Assembly: GCA_013141505.1 (NCBI GenBank)
Contig: JABFQX010000020.1
Coordinates: forward strand, 1-64,000
Length of the DNA stretch: 64,000 nt
DNA from: Methyloglobulus sp.
GTDB taxonomy: Bacteria > Pseudomonadota > Gammaproteobacteria > Methylococcales > Methylomonadaceae
Direction: 5' to 3'
The notes beneath the pieces were generated by a model. It saw nothing but the letters and a program-made list of their open reading frames with translations, searched no databases and was not told the DNA's origin. Every line of letters begins with the position of its first letter. Within the stretch, counting starts at the first letter, position 1. This document shows positions 27,614 through 37,146 of this stretch, piece by piece. The position numbers and the translations under genes are program-made.

Positions 27614-29784
27614 AATTGCCGGCCTGGGGCTCTGTAGCCATACTGTTTGGCTTGATTTTGCTGTCCCTGCAATTGATGAGTTCAGCCCAGCAGGAATCAT
27701 CAAAGCTAAGCGCCATGTCTTCATGGCTTTTACTGATTAATGCCGTGGGCTCAGTGATCTTATTGGGCTTGGTCGGGGCTAATATCTATTCCTTGGTTCG
27801 GCAATTAAAAAAACGTGAGGCCGGCTCAAAGCTCACGACTCGGATGATGTCCTTGTTTGTTTTGCTGGCCTTAGCGCCCGCCGCCATCGTTTTTTTCTTT
27901 TCCATGCAGTTTCTGCATCAAGGCATTAACAGCTGGTTTAAACTGGAAATAGACAAGGCGTTGGAAGATGCGCTGGAACTGAGCCAATCTTCGCTGGATC
28001 AGCGAATGCGTTGGCATCTCAGGCAGACCCAACAATTGGCCGAAAACCTGGATTATTCTTCCGAAGCCATGGCGACTTTGGAAATTGAAAATTTGCTGAT
28101 GCTGTCTGGTGCTTCCGAAGTGACGCTTTTTTCAAAACAAGGTCATATTATCGCTTCCAGCAGCATTAATCCCGGCGATATATTGCCTAGCTTACCCGAT
28201 GAGGATATTCGTCTACAACTCCAGCACCGATCTGAATACGTGGCTTTAGCGCCTATTAGGGACGATCAACTGATGATCCGCGCTATAGTTGTCATCAAAG
28301 GACAAGAACCGCAATATTTGCAGGCACTTTATCCAGTCCCGGTAAGAATCGCCGATTTGGCTGATTCTGTTGAATTTGCTTTTGTCCGGTATAAAGAAAT
28401 TTCTTATTTAAGGAATTCTCTAAAAAGGAGCTTTTCTTTAACCTTATCGCTCGTGCTATTGATGAGCTTGCTAGCGGCAATTTGGGTGGCGTTTATCAGC
28501 ATCCGCCATATTGTCGCGCCGGTAAAAAGCCTGGTCAAAGGCACACAGGCGGTCGCGTCCGGGCTTTATGACCAACAGTTGCCAGTGACCGCACAAGATG
28601 ATTTGGGCTTTCTTGTGGAGTCTTTCAATATCATGACGCGCCGTATTGCCGAGGCGCGCGACGAAATCCGGCGAACCGGTTTTGAAGTTGAAAACCAACG
28701 TGCTTACCTGGAAACAATCCTGGCAAATTTAACGGCGGGCGTGATCAGTTTTGATGCGGATTACAAAATTCGCACGACCAATCAGGCGGCTTACCGGATC
28801 TTTCATATTCACGTCAGCCATTTTGTCGGCCAAACCTTGTTGGAACTGGTAGATATTTACAAAGATTTGGCGGAACCCTTAAAGTCAATCCAGCGCCTAT
28901 TGGAACAAGCTGATGATATTTGGCAGCAGCGCATCGCATTTTTAGGCCCGAATGGCCGTCAGGAATTATTGTGCCGAGGTACCCCGCTGTTCTCGCAGGA
29001 AGGTGTGAGAGTCGGCGCGGTTGTTGTTTTTGACGATGTTACCGATTTAATCCAGGCGCAGAAAAGTGCGGCTTGGGGTGAGGTGGCAAGGCGGCTGGCG
29101 CATGAAATCAAAAACCCACTGACACCTATACAGCTCTCTGCCGAACGTTTGCAAGTAAAACTGGCAACAAAACTGGATACCAGCGATGCCGAAATGCTAC
29201 AAAAATCAACCCGAACCATCGTACAACAAGTTGAAGCACTGAAAGAAATGGTGGATGATTTTTCTGAGTACGCCAAACCTGCCAAAAAACAGGCAACTGA
29301 TGTAGACTTGCCTGCATTAGTGCAGGAGGTGTTAGCATTGTATCCAATAAAGCCAGGCGTAAAATTTAAGACTGACTTTGACGTAGGTTTGATGATAAAA
29401 GGCGATCCGGTCAGCATCAGGCAGGTTGTCCATAATCTGGTCATTAATGCTTTGGAAGCCATTAGTGATGATGGACTCATTGAAATCAGCCTTTATCGTG
29501 TCCAAAAAAATTACGCCGATTTTATCGAAATGGCTTTTTATGACGATGGCCCTGGTATTAATGAAGAGCAAATTGAACAAATTTTCGAGCCTTATGTCAC
29601 CACCAAAGCCAAAGGCACCGGACTGGGTTTGGCGATTGTAAAAAAAATTATTGAAGAACATGGCGGGTCTATCTGGGTTGATACCCGCCGCCGGCCATCA
29701 GGGATGGCGGAAGTATCGCAACCGGAAGGGAACCGATGCGACAAAGTGGGAGCTGGATTTATCATTCAACTCCCGGCCGTTTAA
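27595..29784 (+). CDS. ntrY: NtrY-like sensor histidine kinase
   Basis: The 729-aa kinase has two N-terminal membrane spans, a third near residue 85 and a fourth near 280 that frame a periplasmic sensor region. HAMP (about 300-355), PAS (about 375-480) and HisKA with His503 in RRLAHEIKNPLTP follow. The ATPase domain has NLVINALEAI, DDGPGI and GTGLGLAIVKK. NtrY-type kinases respond to nitrogen or redox signals. It starts inside the end of the DUF4390 gene and is followed after 18 bp by its response regulator. Confidence 0.93.
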   Translation: MAVKKIKLPAWGSVAILFGLILLSLQLMSSAQQESSKLSAMSSWLLLINAVGSVILLGLVGANIYSLVRQLKKREAGSKLTTRMMSLFVLLALAPAAIVFFFSMQFLHQGINSWFKLEIDKALEDALELSQSSLDQRMRWHLRQTQQLAENLDYSSEAMATLEIENLLMLSGASEVTLFSKQGHIIASSSINPGDILPSLPDEDIRLQLQHRSEYVALAPIRDDQLMIRAIVVIKGQEPQYLQALYPVPVRIADLADSVEFAFVRYKEISYLRNSLKRSFSLTLSLVLLMSLLAAIWVAFISIRHIVAPVKSLVKGTQAVASGLYDQQLPVTAQDDLGFLVESFNIMTRRIAEARDEIRRTGFEVENQRAYLETILANLTAGVISFDADYKIRTTNQAAYRIFHIHVSHFVGQTLLELVDIYKDLAEPLKSIQRLLEQADDIWQQRIAFLGPNGRQELLCRGTPLFSQEGVRVGAVVVFDDVTDLIQAQKSAAWGEVARRLAHEIKNPLTPIQLSAERLQVKLATKLDTSDAEMLQKSTRTIVQQVEALKEMVDDFSEYAKPAKKQATDVDLPALVQEVLALYPIKPGVKFKTDFDVGLMIKGDPVSIRQVVHNLVINALEAISDDGLIEISLYRVQKNYADFIEMAFYDDGPGINEEQIEQIFEPYVTTKAKGTGLGLAIVKKIIEEHGGSIWVDTRRRPSGMAEVSQPEGNRCDKVGAGFIIQLPAV

Positions 29785-29802
29785 TGTTGACGCGTAAAGA
29801 CT

Positions 29803-31161
29803 ATGAATGAGCAACCTCGACTATTAGTGGTAGATGATGAACCGGAAATTCGCCGCTTGGTATGCGAAATTCTTGAAGATGAGGGGTATCGCGTCAGCAC
29901 CGCTGAAAATGCGACGGAAGCGAGGACGTTAAAACATTCGCTAAACCCGCATTTGATTTTGCTGGATATTTGGATGCCTGATACCGACGGCATCAGTTTA
30001 TTGAAAGAATGGGTGTCAGAAGATTCTTTGTTGTGCCCTGTCGTTATGATGTCCGGTCACGGTTCCGTAGAATCTGCTGTCGAAGCCACCAAACTTGGCG
30101 CATATGATTTCCTCGAAAAACCCTTATCCCTGGCAAAATTATTGCTGATTGTGGCAAGAGCCCTGGAAGCCAGCAACTTGCAAAGGGAAAATGCCGGACT
30201 TAAGCAGCAACTGGTGACCGATATAGAACCGATAGGCAAAAGTGCAGCGGTTGCCCGTACCAAAGACCAGTTAAAACGTCTGGCGCAACATGATGCCAGA
30301 GTATTATTCGTCGGTGAAGCGGGGGCCGGCAAAGAGTTGTATGCCCGCTATTTGCATAATAACAGTGCCCGACGAGAAGGGTCATTCGTTGATGTCGCAG
30401 TGGGAAGTATCTCATCCGAAAATGCGGCCGTCGAATTTTTTGGTAAGGAAAATGCGGGTAAGGTTTTTCCTGGATTATTGGAACGGGCAAATAGGGGGAC
30501 GCTGTTTTTAAGCGAAATCGCCGGTATGGATCAGGAGACCCAACTCAGATTGCTCAGTGCCCTGGCTTCCAGCTCATTTCTACGGGTCGGCGGCGGGGAG
30601 CCTGTGCGGGTTGATGTACGAGTATTGGCCTCCACTCGAATCGACTTGGCCGATGAAGTCAGGTCAGGACGGTTTCGTCAGGATCTTTACTATTTATTGA
30701 ATGAAGTCACGCTGGAAATCCCCCCGCTCAGGGAACACAGCGAAGACATTCCTGGCTTACTGGCCTTTTACGTGGACTATTTCGTCAGCCATGATAAGTT
30801 GCCATTCAGGAAGTTTTCTATGGCAACGCAGAATTATTTACGCAATTACAGTTGGCGAGGCAATGTCAGGGAATTGAAAAATCTGGTTCAACGCTTAATG
30901 ATTCTAGGCGTGGGCGAGGAAATTGAGATGGATGAAGTCAAATCCGCCTTAGGTACCGGTATAAGCGACTCCTTACCATCAATCTCGGTGCCTGACTTTT
31001 ATAATCTGCCATTAAAAGATGCCAGAGATCAATTTGAGAAAGCCTATCTCGAGTATCATTTTGAGCAATCGGGGGGGAGTGTGGCAAAATTATCAGCCGC
31101 CGTTGGAATTGAACGAACCCATCTTTACCGTAAGCTACATTCCTTGAACATCAAGTTGTAA
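29803..31161 (+). CDS. ntrX: NtrX-like response regulator with degenerate sigma-54 domain
   Basis: The 452-aa protein has a receiver domain with phospho-acceptor Asp55 (LLDIWMPDTDG), an AAA+ domain and a Fis-type helix-turn-helix (IERTHLYRKLHSLNI). The Walker A loop GEAGAGKE is kept. The sigma-54-contact GAFTGA loop is replaced by AGKVFPG, and the Walker B motif reads TLFLSE instead of the usual DE. So it is unlikely to activate sigma-54 RNA polymerase, as known for many NtrX proteins. It probably acts as a DNA-binding regulator only. Confidence 0.92.
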   Translation: MNEQPRLLVVDDEPEIRRLVCEILEDEGYRVSTAENATEARTLKHSLNPHLILLDIWMPDTDGISLLKEWVSEDSLLCPVVMMSGHGSVESAVEATKLGAYDFLEKPLSLAKLLLIVARALEASNLQRENAGLKQQLVTDIEPIGKSAAVARTKDQLKRLAQHDARVLFVGEAGAGKELYARYLHNNSARREGSFVDVAVGSISSENAAVEFFGKENAGKVFPGLLERANRGTLFLSEIAGMDQETQLRLLSALASSSFLRVGGGEPVRVDVRVLASTRIDLADEVRSGRFRQDLYYLLNEVTLEIPPLREHSEDIPGLLAFYVDYFVSHDKLPFRKFSMATQNYLRNYSWRGNVRELKNLVQRLMILGVGEEIEMDEVKSALGTGISDSLPSISVPDFYNLPLKDARDQFEKAYLEYHFEQSGGSVAKLSAAVGIERTHLYRKLHSLNIKL

Positions 31162-31171
31162 ATAAATTAAC

Positions 31172-31200
31172 TTGATAAAAACATAAAGGTTTAGTAGAAT
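31172..31200 (+). promoter_or_regulatory. Predicted sigma-70 promoter of rplM-rpsI
   Basis: TTGATA (31172-31177) and TAGAAT (31195-31200) are spaced by exactly 17 bases and lie about 43 bp upstream of the rplM start. They fall just after the ntrX stop, in the place expected for the ribosomal-protein operon promoter. Confidence 0.7.
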
Positions 31201-31242
31201 TCCCGCTCTTTTATTCAGCCTTTACAGCAAGACAAAGTAACG

Positions 31243-31671
31243 ATGAAAACATTTAGTGCAAAGCCTGCAGAAGTTAGGCGTGAATGGTATGTGGTAGACG
31301 CAGAAGGTAAGACCTTAGGCCGTTTGGCTTCTGAGATTGCACTTCGCCTTCGTGGCAAGCACAAGCCTGAATATACGCCTCATGTCGACACCGGAGATTA
31401 CATCATTGTTGTGAATGCTGAAAAAATCGGCGTTACTGGCACCAAAGAAAAAGATAAATTGTATCAGCATCACACCGGGTACATTGGTAACCTTAAGACT
31501 GTCAACTTAGGCAAATTAAGAAAAACCTTTCCTGACCGTATCCTTAACACGGCAGTCAAAGGCATGTTACCCAAAAATCCATTGGGGCGTGCAATGTTCA
31601 AGAAATTAAAAGTGTATGCTGGCCCAGCACACGACCATCAGGCTCAACAGCCTAAAGTTTTAGACATTTAA
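31243..31671 (+). CDS. rplM: 50S ribosomal protein L13
   Basis: The 142-aa protein matches L13 over its full length: [54 protein letters not shown] and [20 protein letters not shown]. It is an early-assembly large-subunit protein. It forms the usual operon with rpsI, 11 bp downstream. Confidence 0.98.
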   Translation: MKTFSAKPAEVRREWYVVDAEGKTLGRLASEIALRLRGKHKPEYTPHVDTGDYIIVVNAEKIGVTGTKEKDKLYQHHTGYIGNLKTVNLGKLRKTFPDRILNTAVKGMLPKNPLGRAMFKKLKVYAGPAHDHQAQQPKVLDI

Positions 31672-31682
31672 GCAGGAAGACC

Positions 31683-32075
31683 ATGGCTACAGCTCAGTAT
31701 TATGGAACAGGTCGCCGTAAATGTGCGATTGCACGCGTTTACGCAACCAAAGGTACCGGAAAAATAACCGTCAACGCAAAGCCGATTGAAGATTATTTCG
31801 GACGTAAGACAGACCAAATGGTATCGCGTCAACCACTTGAGTGTGTTGAAATGGAATCCAAGTTCGATGTCAACGTGATTGTTAAAGGTGGCGGCCCTTC
31901 TGGTCAAGCCGGAGCCATTCGTCATGGCTTGTCTCGCGCACTCATGGAATATGACGAAGCGTTGCGGCCTGCGCTGAGAAAAGCAGGTTACGTAACACGC
32001 GACTCTCGTATTGTTGAACGTAAGAAAATCGGCTTGCACAAAGCTAGAAAACGCCCACAGTACTCAAAACGCTAA
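31683..32075 (+). CDS. rpsI: 30S ribosomal protein S9
   Basis: The 130-aa protein has the S9 features [35 protein letters not shown] and the basic tail [14 protein letters not shown] whose end reaches the P-site tRNA. It is the last gene of the operon and is closed by the hairpin at 32091-32128. Confidence 0.98.
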   Translation: MATAQYYGTGRRKCAIARVYATKGTGKITVNAKPIEDYFGRKTDQMVSRQPLECVEMESKFDVNVIVKGGGPSGQAGAIRHGLSRALMEYDEALRPALRKAGYVTRDSRIVERKKIGLHKARKRPQYSKR

Positions 32076-32090
32076 GCGTTTACTGTTCAA

Positions 32091-32128
32091 AAAAAGGCCT
32101 GTGTTCTTGCGAACACAGGCCTTTTTTG
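32091..32128 (+). terminator. Intrinsic terminator after rpsI
   Basis: A 17-bp perfect stem (AAAAAAGGCCTGTGTTC and its complement) with a TTGC loop is followed by a T-run on the plus strand. The A-run on the other side could also terminate minus-strand transcription. Confidence 0.95.
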
Positions 32129-32219
32129 TTTCTATTGTATAACGCAATTACAAAGTATAGATTCAGCCTTTTAAGGTTTGGATCTTTCTTACCCAAAAGC
32201 ACAAGACCGAACCTATTAA

Positions 32220-32903
32220 TTATTGGACTTTTGCTGTAACGCTATTAAATACCAAATCTTCAAGGAAATTGATTATTTGATAGGCATCCTTATCCCGCCC
32301 GAAATCAGTCAAAGACGGAAGGTTGTTCATGAAAAAATTCTGGAAATGCGCCATTTCGATAATGGTCGAAGCCAGTGATTTTGGATAAGCGTAGGCGGGA
32401 TTGCATTCCAAAATGATGTCGGCAATGTGTGCGCACAAATCTTTATAAGGTTTGAACAGTCGGTCTTTATTATCTTCAGTCACCCTTCGGGTCAAGTAAG
32501 TTTTGGAACCTTCGGTAATAATAATCTGATGCAGCAGGCTTTCGTCGACATAACTGGTGCTCAGGTCGTCCTCCACTGTCGTCGCGAGTAACTGGATGAT
32601 CATTTTAAGTTTGACCACCGGATCGCTAATGTTGTTGGTGCGATAAGTCACCTGATATTCCAGCCAAGTCCAGTACCACGCCACAATGTAGATCAACAAG
32701 CGGTGCTTGTTTTCGAAATAACGGTACACTCCAGCTTCTGTCGTACCGATAGTCTCGGCCAATTTTTTAAACGTGAACGCTTCAAAGCCATGTTGATGGA
32801 TCATTTCGATGCTGTGCATGATGATCTTCCTGCCCAGCTCCGATTGTTCCGGGTTCTTGAGAAATAGCTTCTCGTTCATTTTTATCTGTAATTCGATTTC
32901 CAC
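32220..32903 (-). CDS. TetR family transcriptional regulator
   Basis: The 227-aa product has a TetR-type N-terminal DNA-binding domain: MIHQHGFEAFTFKKLAETIGTTEAGVYRYFENKHRLL. The rest is an unrelated helical ligand domain. The GTG at 32903 is favoured as start because AAAGGTGA is well placed. It is divergent from the SulP and carbonic-anhydrase genes with about 165 bp between, so it probably controls that bicarbonate-uptake operon and itself. The ligand is unknown. Confidence 0.87.
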   Translation of the reverse strand: MEIELQIKMNEKLFLKNPEQSELGRKIIMHSIEMIHQHGFEAFTFKKLAETIGTTEAGVYRYFENKHRLLIYIVAWYWTWLEYQVTYRTNNISDPVVKLKMIIQLLATTVEDDLSTSYVDESLLHQIIITEGSKTYLTRRVTEDNKDRLFKPYKDLCAHIADIILECNPAYAYPKSLASTIIEMAHFQNFFMNNLPSLTDFGRDKDAYQIINFLEDLVFNSVTAKVQ

Positions 32904-32997
32904 CTTGAGTTCACCTTTCAGCTAAATAACTTTTAGGGATAAGCTTGTTAGAAATAATTATATAGCTATCTCAAAAAAAATATTTACAATCATTATT

Positions 32998-33012
32998 GAT
33001 AGTATTACTATC
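32998..33012. promoter_or_regulatory. Palindromic operator candidate
   Basis: GATAGTA-T-TACTATC is a perfect 15-bp palindrome in the divergent region between the TetR gene and the SulP gene, about 57 bp before the SulP start. It is the best candidate for the TetR binding site. A TTGATA hexamer at 32996 overlaps it, but I see no clean -10 at 17 bases. Confidence 0.5.
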
Positions 33013-33068
33013 TTTCTCAATGCTATTGCTTATATTGACTATTTGTATTTTTGCTATGGAAGAAACAC

Positions 33069-34598
33069 ATGTTTAGAGAGATCAAGTACGACCTTCCTGC
33101 CAGCATCGTGGTGTTTTTTGTTGCTGTGCCTCTGTGTTTAGGGATTGCGCTGGCTTCCGGCGCACCGTTATTTGCCGGAATTATTGCTGGAGTTATCGGC
33201 GGTATTGTCGTCGGCCTTGCCAGCGGCTCCGCTTTGGGAGTAAGTGGCCCCGGAAATGGCTTGACGATTCTGGTATTGACCTCAATCGCAGCATTGGATG
33301 GCTCATGGCAAGCGTTTTTAACTGCCGTGGTCTTGGCAGGCATCATGCAATTCCTGCTTGGATATTTTGAAGCCGGTTTCATCGCTTATTTTTTCCCATC
33401 CTCGGTTATCAAAGGTATGTTGGCCGGTATTGGACTGTTGATTATCCTTAAACAAATTCCCCACGCCTTAGGTTACGACAAGAATGTCGAAGGCGATTTC
33501 TCATTTTTTCAGGAAGACGGTGAAACCACGATATCAGCATTAACCAGCGCGCTTGAAGTATTTACGCCCGGTGCAGTGCTGATTTCGATTATATCAATTG
33601 CCATCCTTATATTTTGGGAAGTTTTCCTGATAAAACGGTATCGAATCTTTCAAGTCATTCAAGGTTCGTTGGTTTCCATCATGCTTGGTATTGCGTTGAA
33701 TTATAGCTATCAACAAGACTGGTTAAATTTAACGTTATCCCCCGATCAATTGGTAAACATTCCCGTTCCTAAAGACATCGGTGACTTTTTCGGGCAATTC
33801 ACGTTTCCTGATTTTTCTGCGCTTGCCCGTGTCGAGGCTTGGAAAGCGGCGGTATTGATTACCATTATCGCCAGCCTGGAGACTTTGTTAAGCGTTGAGG
33901 CTGCAGACCGATTAGATCCTCATAAACGCACAACACCACCTAATCGCGAGCTGATGGCACAGGGTTTAGGCAATATCTTGTCCGGTTTGTGCGGCGGTTT
34001 GCCGATTACCCAGGTAATTGTAAGAAGTTCGGTTAATATTTCCTTCGGCGCGAAAACAAAGCTTTCGGCGATATTACATGGCATGTTTATCTTGGTCAGC
34101 GCGATCACGTTGGCTGAACTACTTAACATGATCCCGCTCGCCAGTCTGGCGGCCATATTAATCGTTGTTGGTTACAAGTTGACCCGTCCAGCACTCTACA
34201 TGGAAATGTACCGTTTGGGTTGGGAACAATTTATCCCCTTTATGGCGACAATCATCGGTATGGCGACGACGGATTTATTAAAAGGGATAACCATAGGAAT
34301 GGTCTTTGGTATCTTTTTTACCTTACGCCAAAGTTATTACAACTCACACACTTGGAACGACGCGGTGACCTCGGATGAAGGGCGTGAGATCCACCATATC
34401 GTCTTGGCGGAAGAACTGTCATTTTTCACCAAAGCCAGTTTGCTCAATACGCTGAGCAAAATACCCAAAAATGCGAATGTAATTATTGATGCCTCCAAAA
34501 CCAAATCCATCGCTTTTGATGTTTTGCAACTCATTAAGGAATATAAGCTGAGTGCGAAAACCAAGAATATCCACGTTGAAACCATCAATATTGCTTAA
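33069..34598 (+). CDS. SulP family anion transporter, probable bicarbonate transporter
   Basis: The 509-aa inner-membrane protein has the SulP signature (DLPASIVVFFVAVPLCLGIALASGAPLFAGIIAGVIGG), many membrane spans up to about residue 440 and a short C-terminal STAS-like domain (VIIDASKTKSIAFDVL). I start at ATG 33069 (MFREIKYDLP, with GGAAG 6 bases upstream) rather than at an upstream TTG. SulP proteins next to a carbonic anhydrase usually carry bicarbonate or sulfate with sodium or protons. The adjacent beta-carbonic anhydrase supports bicarbonate here. Confidence 0.9.
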   Translation: MFREIKYDLPASIVVFFVAVPLCLGIALASGAPLFAGIIAGVIGGIVVGLASGSALGVSGPGNGLTILVLTSIAALDGSWQAFLTAVVLAGIMQFLLGYFEAGFIAYFFPSSVIKGMLAGIGLLIILKQIPHALGYDKNVEGDFSFFQEDGETTISALTSALEVFTPGAVLISIISIAILIFWEVFLIKRYRIFQVIQGSLVSIMLGIALNYSYQQDWLNLTLSPDQLVNIPVPKDIGDFFGQFTFPDFSALARVEAWKAAVLITIIASLETLLSVEAADRLDPHKRTTPPNRELMAQGLGNILSGLCGGLPITQVIVRSSVNISFGAKTKLSAILHGMFILVSAITLAELLNMIPLASLAAILIVVGYKLTRPALYMEMYRLGWEQFIPFMATIIGMATTDLLKGITIGMVFGIFFTLRQSYYNSHTWNDAVTSDEGREIHHIVLAEELSFFTKASLLNTLSKIPKNANVIIDASKTKSIAFDVLQLIKEYKLSAKTKNIHVETINIA

Positions 34599-34622
34599 TT
34601 CATTTTCCAACAGGAGATCATC

Positions 34623-35306
34623 ATGAAAACCTTAACTAAAGAACTTCAAGCTGCAATTACACCTAAAATGGCGCTGGACTTGTTGAAAAAAGGCAATGAC
34701 CGATTTGTTAACAATCTTAAGGTTAACCGTAACCTGCTAGGGCAGGCCAATGAAACGTCAGATGGTCAACATCCGTTCGCAGTGATTTTAAGCTGCATTG
34801 ATTCACGCACATCGGCTGAACTTATTTTCGACCAAGGGCTGGGCGATATTTTCAGCATTCGCATCGCTGGTAACATTATTAATGAAGATATTTTAGGCAG
34901 CATGGAATTCGCCTGTAAGGTCGCGGGTGCAAAAATCATTGTGGTGCTAGGGCACACCAAATGCGGCGCAGTTCGCGGTGCTTGTGACCATGTCGAAATG
35001 GGCAATCTGACGACCCTGCTCTCAAAAATTCAACCGGCGGTTTATGACGAAAAATCCGAAACCGTAAATAGAAGCTCGAACAATCCCGCATTCGTCGAAA
35101 AAGTTGCCAAGATAAATGTCAAACGTACCGTAAATGCCATTATTGAGCGCAGCCCGATATTAAAAGAAATGGTTGAAGACAGATCAATTGGCATAGTTAG
35201 CGGTAGCTACGATGTCGGCAACGGCGAGGTAGTATTTTATGAAGATAAGTCAATGTTTTATATGCCATATTCAGAAAACAACAAACAGGCAATTAAGTTA
35301 AGTTAA
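34623..35306 (+). CDS. Beta-carbonic anhydrase
   Basis: The 227-aa enzyme hydrates CO2 to bicarbonate. Zinc ligands are Cys58 and the CIDSR motif (Asp60, Arg62), His111 and Cys114 in GHTKCGA. An AGGAG ribosome site precedes it by about 7 bases. It follows the SulP gene after 24 bp and precedes a small membrane-protein gene after 38 bp. The three probably form an operon for supplying bicarbonate to carboxylation reactions. Confidence 0.95.
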   Translation: MKTLTKELQAAITPKMALDLLKKGNDRFVNNLKVNRNLLGQANETSDGQHPFAVILSCIDSRTSAELIFDQGLGDIFSIRIAGNIINEDILGSMEFACKVAGAKIIVVLGHTKCGAVRGACDHVEMGNLTTLLSKIQPAVYDEKSETVNRSSNNPAFVEKVAKINVKRTVNAIIERSPILKEMVEDRSIGIVSGSYDVGNGEVVFYEDKSMFYMPYSENNKQAIKLS

Positions 35307-35344
35307 GTTAAAAACCAAATACCTTACCCCGCCTGGAGGTAGTC

Positions 35345-35755
35345 ATGTTAGTAAACGAAGATTTTTTGAAAGTAAGATTTCCAACTAAAAGCAATAAAAT
35401 GCTTTATCTGGTATTGGTGATCTTAGTTACGCTTTTATTTTTTGGCGATAGTGTGCTGCTGTTTACAGGCCATTGCCTTTACTTGGTTTTCGAGTTTGTC
35501 GCTTCCTTAACAGAGCATTGGCTACAAGCGATATTTAATTTGACTAAACAGCAAGCACAGATCGTATTTTTTTATCTGTTTGCGGCAATAGTTGGTTATA
35601 TTACCTGGACATTGTCGAAAAAAATTTATAAAAAAACACAGCAGGTTTGCATTTCCGTTCATTGTCGAACTAAGCAAAGAATGGAAAGGGTGAATTGGTC
35701 ACAATTAATTTTTTTGTTCACGATCTTTGGTACGTTTATATTGACATTAACTTAA
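35345..35755 (+). CDS. Small membrane protein of the SulP-carbonic anhydrase operon
   Basis: I do not recognise the 136-aa product as a named family. It has three hydrophobic segments: about residues 22-50, 70-92 (FFYLFAAIVGYITWTL) and 118-136. Short basic linkers separate them. GGAGG lies 5 bases before the ATG, so translation should be strong. The position after the carbonic anhydrase suggests an accessory role in the transporter module. Confidence 0.75.
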   Translation: MLVNEDFLKVRFPTKSNKMLYLVLVILVTLLFFGDSVLLFTGHCLYLVFEFVASLTEHWLQAIFNLTKQQAQIVFFYLFAAIVGYITWTLSKKIYKKTQQVCISVHCRTKQRMERVNWSQLIFLFTIFGTFILTLT

Positions 35756-35813
35756 GATCGTACGCACAAGAACGGTGTTCCTTTCGGTTGGACAAGAATT
35801 GAAACTGTCTTGA

Positions 35814-36242
35814 CTAAACCCCTGCCACAAACCCCGCAGCCTCTATACCCGCAATCGCACAACGCTCATCCTGCTCAGATGAATCGCCGCTAATACCAAC
35901 CGAACCGATAATATTATTGCCTTTATCCCGAATCAATACCCCGCCAGGAACTGGCATGATTTTTCCGTCGGCAATGCCAATCAAAGCATTCATAAAATCC
36001 GGGCGATGCTCGGCTACTGCCGCAAGGCTTCGTGAAGAAATGCCCATGTTAACGGCCCCCCATGCTTTAGCCGTGGCTATTTGCTGCCTGATCATTGTTG
36101 CCCCATCCTCTCGTTGCAAAGCCTTCAGATGACCTGCTTCGTCAAGCACCACCACAGTCAGCGGCGCCATATTCAAAGATCTTGCTTTTTGGGTAGCCGC
36201 ATTGATGATTTTATTCGCTTTTTCAAGGGTAAGTGGTGTCAT
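35814..36242 (-). CDS. GlcG/HbpS family protein (DUF336)
   Basis: The 142-aa product matches GlcG/HbpS-like proteins: LDEAGHLKALQREDGATMIRQQIATAKAWGA, GGVLIRDKGNNIIGSVGISGDSSEQDERCA. Some members bind heme or corrinoid cofactors, others have no known function. It converges with the small membrane-protein gene and has no operon partner. Confidence 0.9.
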   Translation of the reverse strand: MTPLTLEKANKIINAATQKARSLNMAPLTVVVLDEAGHLKALQREDGATMIRQQIATAKAWGAVNMGISSRSLAAVAEHRPDFMNALIGIADGKIMPVPGGVLIRDKGNNIIGSVGISGDSSEQDERCAIAGIEAAGFVAGV

Positions 36243-36505
36243 TAATCGAACTCTTGTTTGTTAATGTTATGGTCAATAAAATTCCGAACCAACTATGTGC
36301 TCTTGGTATATGGAAATATGAAAAATTTCAGGATGTCATGCACATATCAGCCAAAGGTTGCATCAATAAAAAGTAATCATTTTTATCGTTAACACAATTT
36401 GCCCTTTCCGGCGGAACCCCTGAATTAAATAATGAGTTTATCATAACCTTCAATAATGTGAATCCATTCAAAACTACGCCGTCTGGAAGTCGGTTAGATA
36501 CTTAA

Positions 36506-37123
36506 GGGCATCTCTAATAATTCCCCCGATTTCCCGTGATTTTGCATATCCCGGAATAACGACGAAATGCGATAATAAGGCAACCCCACCAAAACCTATT
36601 CAGCCCATGAAACCACCCTGCCAACCCGGATTATTCGATGTCGAAGAACGTGCCGCGCAACTGACCGACATGGGCGATCCCTTGGTGGGCCTGAAGGCGC
36701 GGATAGACTGGGAGGCGTTTCGGCCTGGCCTCGTTCGGGTGCATGACAAGGAGAGGAAGAGCAATGCGGGGGCCAAACCCTTCGACGTGGTGCTGATGTT
36801 CAAGGTGCTGGTGCTCCAGCATCTGCACAACCTGTCGGATGATGGTATCGAATACCAGATCCGTGACCGTTTCAGTTTCATGCGCTTTTTGGGCTTGCAA
36901 CTGGAAGGTCGCGTCCCCGATGCCAAAACCGTCTGGTTGTTTCGGGATCGGCTTAAGGCCTTGGGTTTGGTCGAGGTGTTGTTTGCCCGTTTTCACCAAC
37001 AACTGGCAAAGCAAGGCTATATTGCCCAGGCTGGGCAAATAGTCGATGCCACCTTTGTCGAAGTGCCACGGCAACGCAATAGCCGTGAAGAAAACGCCCA
37101 GATCAAAGCCGGTGAAGTCCCGC
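36506..37123 (+). mobile_element. Truncated IS5-like insertion sequence
   Basis: A probable left end starts at 36506 (GGGCATCTCTAATAATTCC) just after TTAA, which fits the YTAR target of IS5 elements. The transposase gene starts at 36607. The element stops abruptly at about 37121-37125, where the sequence switches to an outer-membrane protein gene on the other strand. No right end is present, so the copy is a dead remnant. Confidence 0.75.
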
Positions 37124-37146
37124 CAGACCAGGTATCCTGTAAATAA
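36607..37146 (+). pseudogene. IS5 family transposase, 3' half missing
   Basis: The first 172 residues are clear IS5-type transposase: LFDVEERAAQLTDMGDPL, FDVVLMFKVLVLQHLHNLSDDGIEYQIRDRFSFMRFLGL, PDAKTVWLFRDRL and the first catalytic segment QIVDATFVEVPRQRN. After AQIKAGEVP the frame reads into flanking DNA and stops at 37146. The remaining catalytic Asp and Glu are lost, so it is inactive. Confidence 0.88.

Noticed and set aside
29803-31161. Sigma-54 activator
   Set aside because: The GAFTGA loop and Walker B motif are missing, so a sigma-54 role is not claimed.
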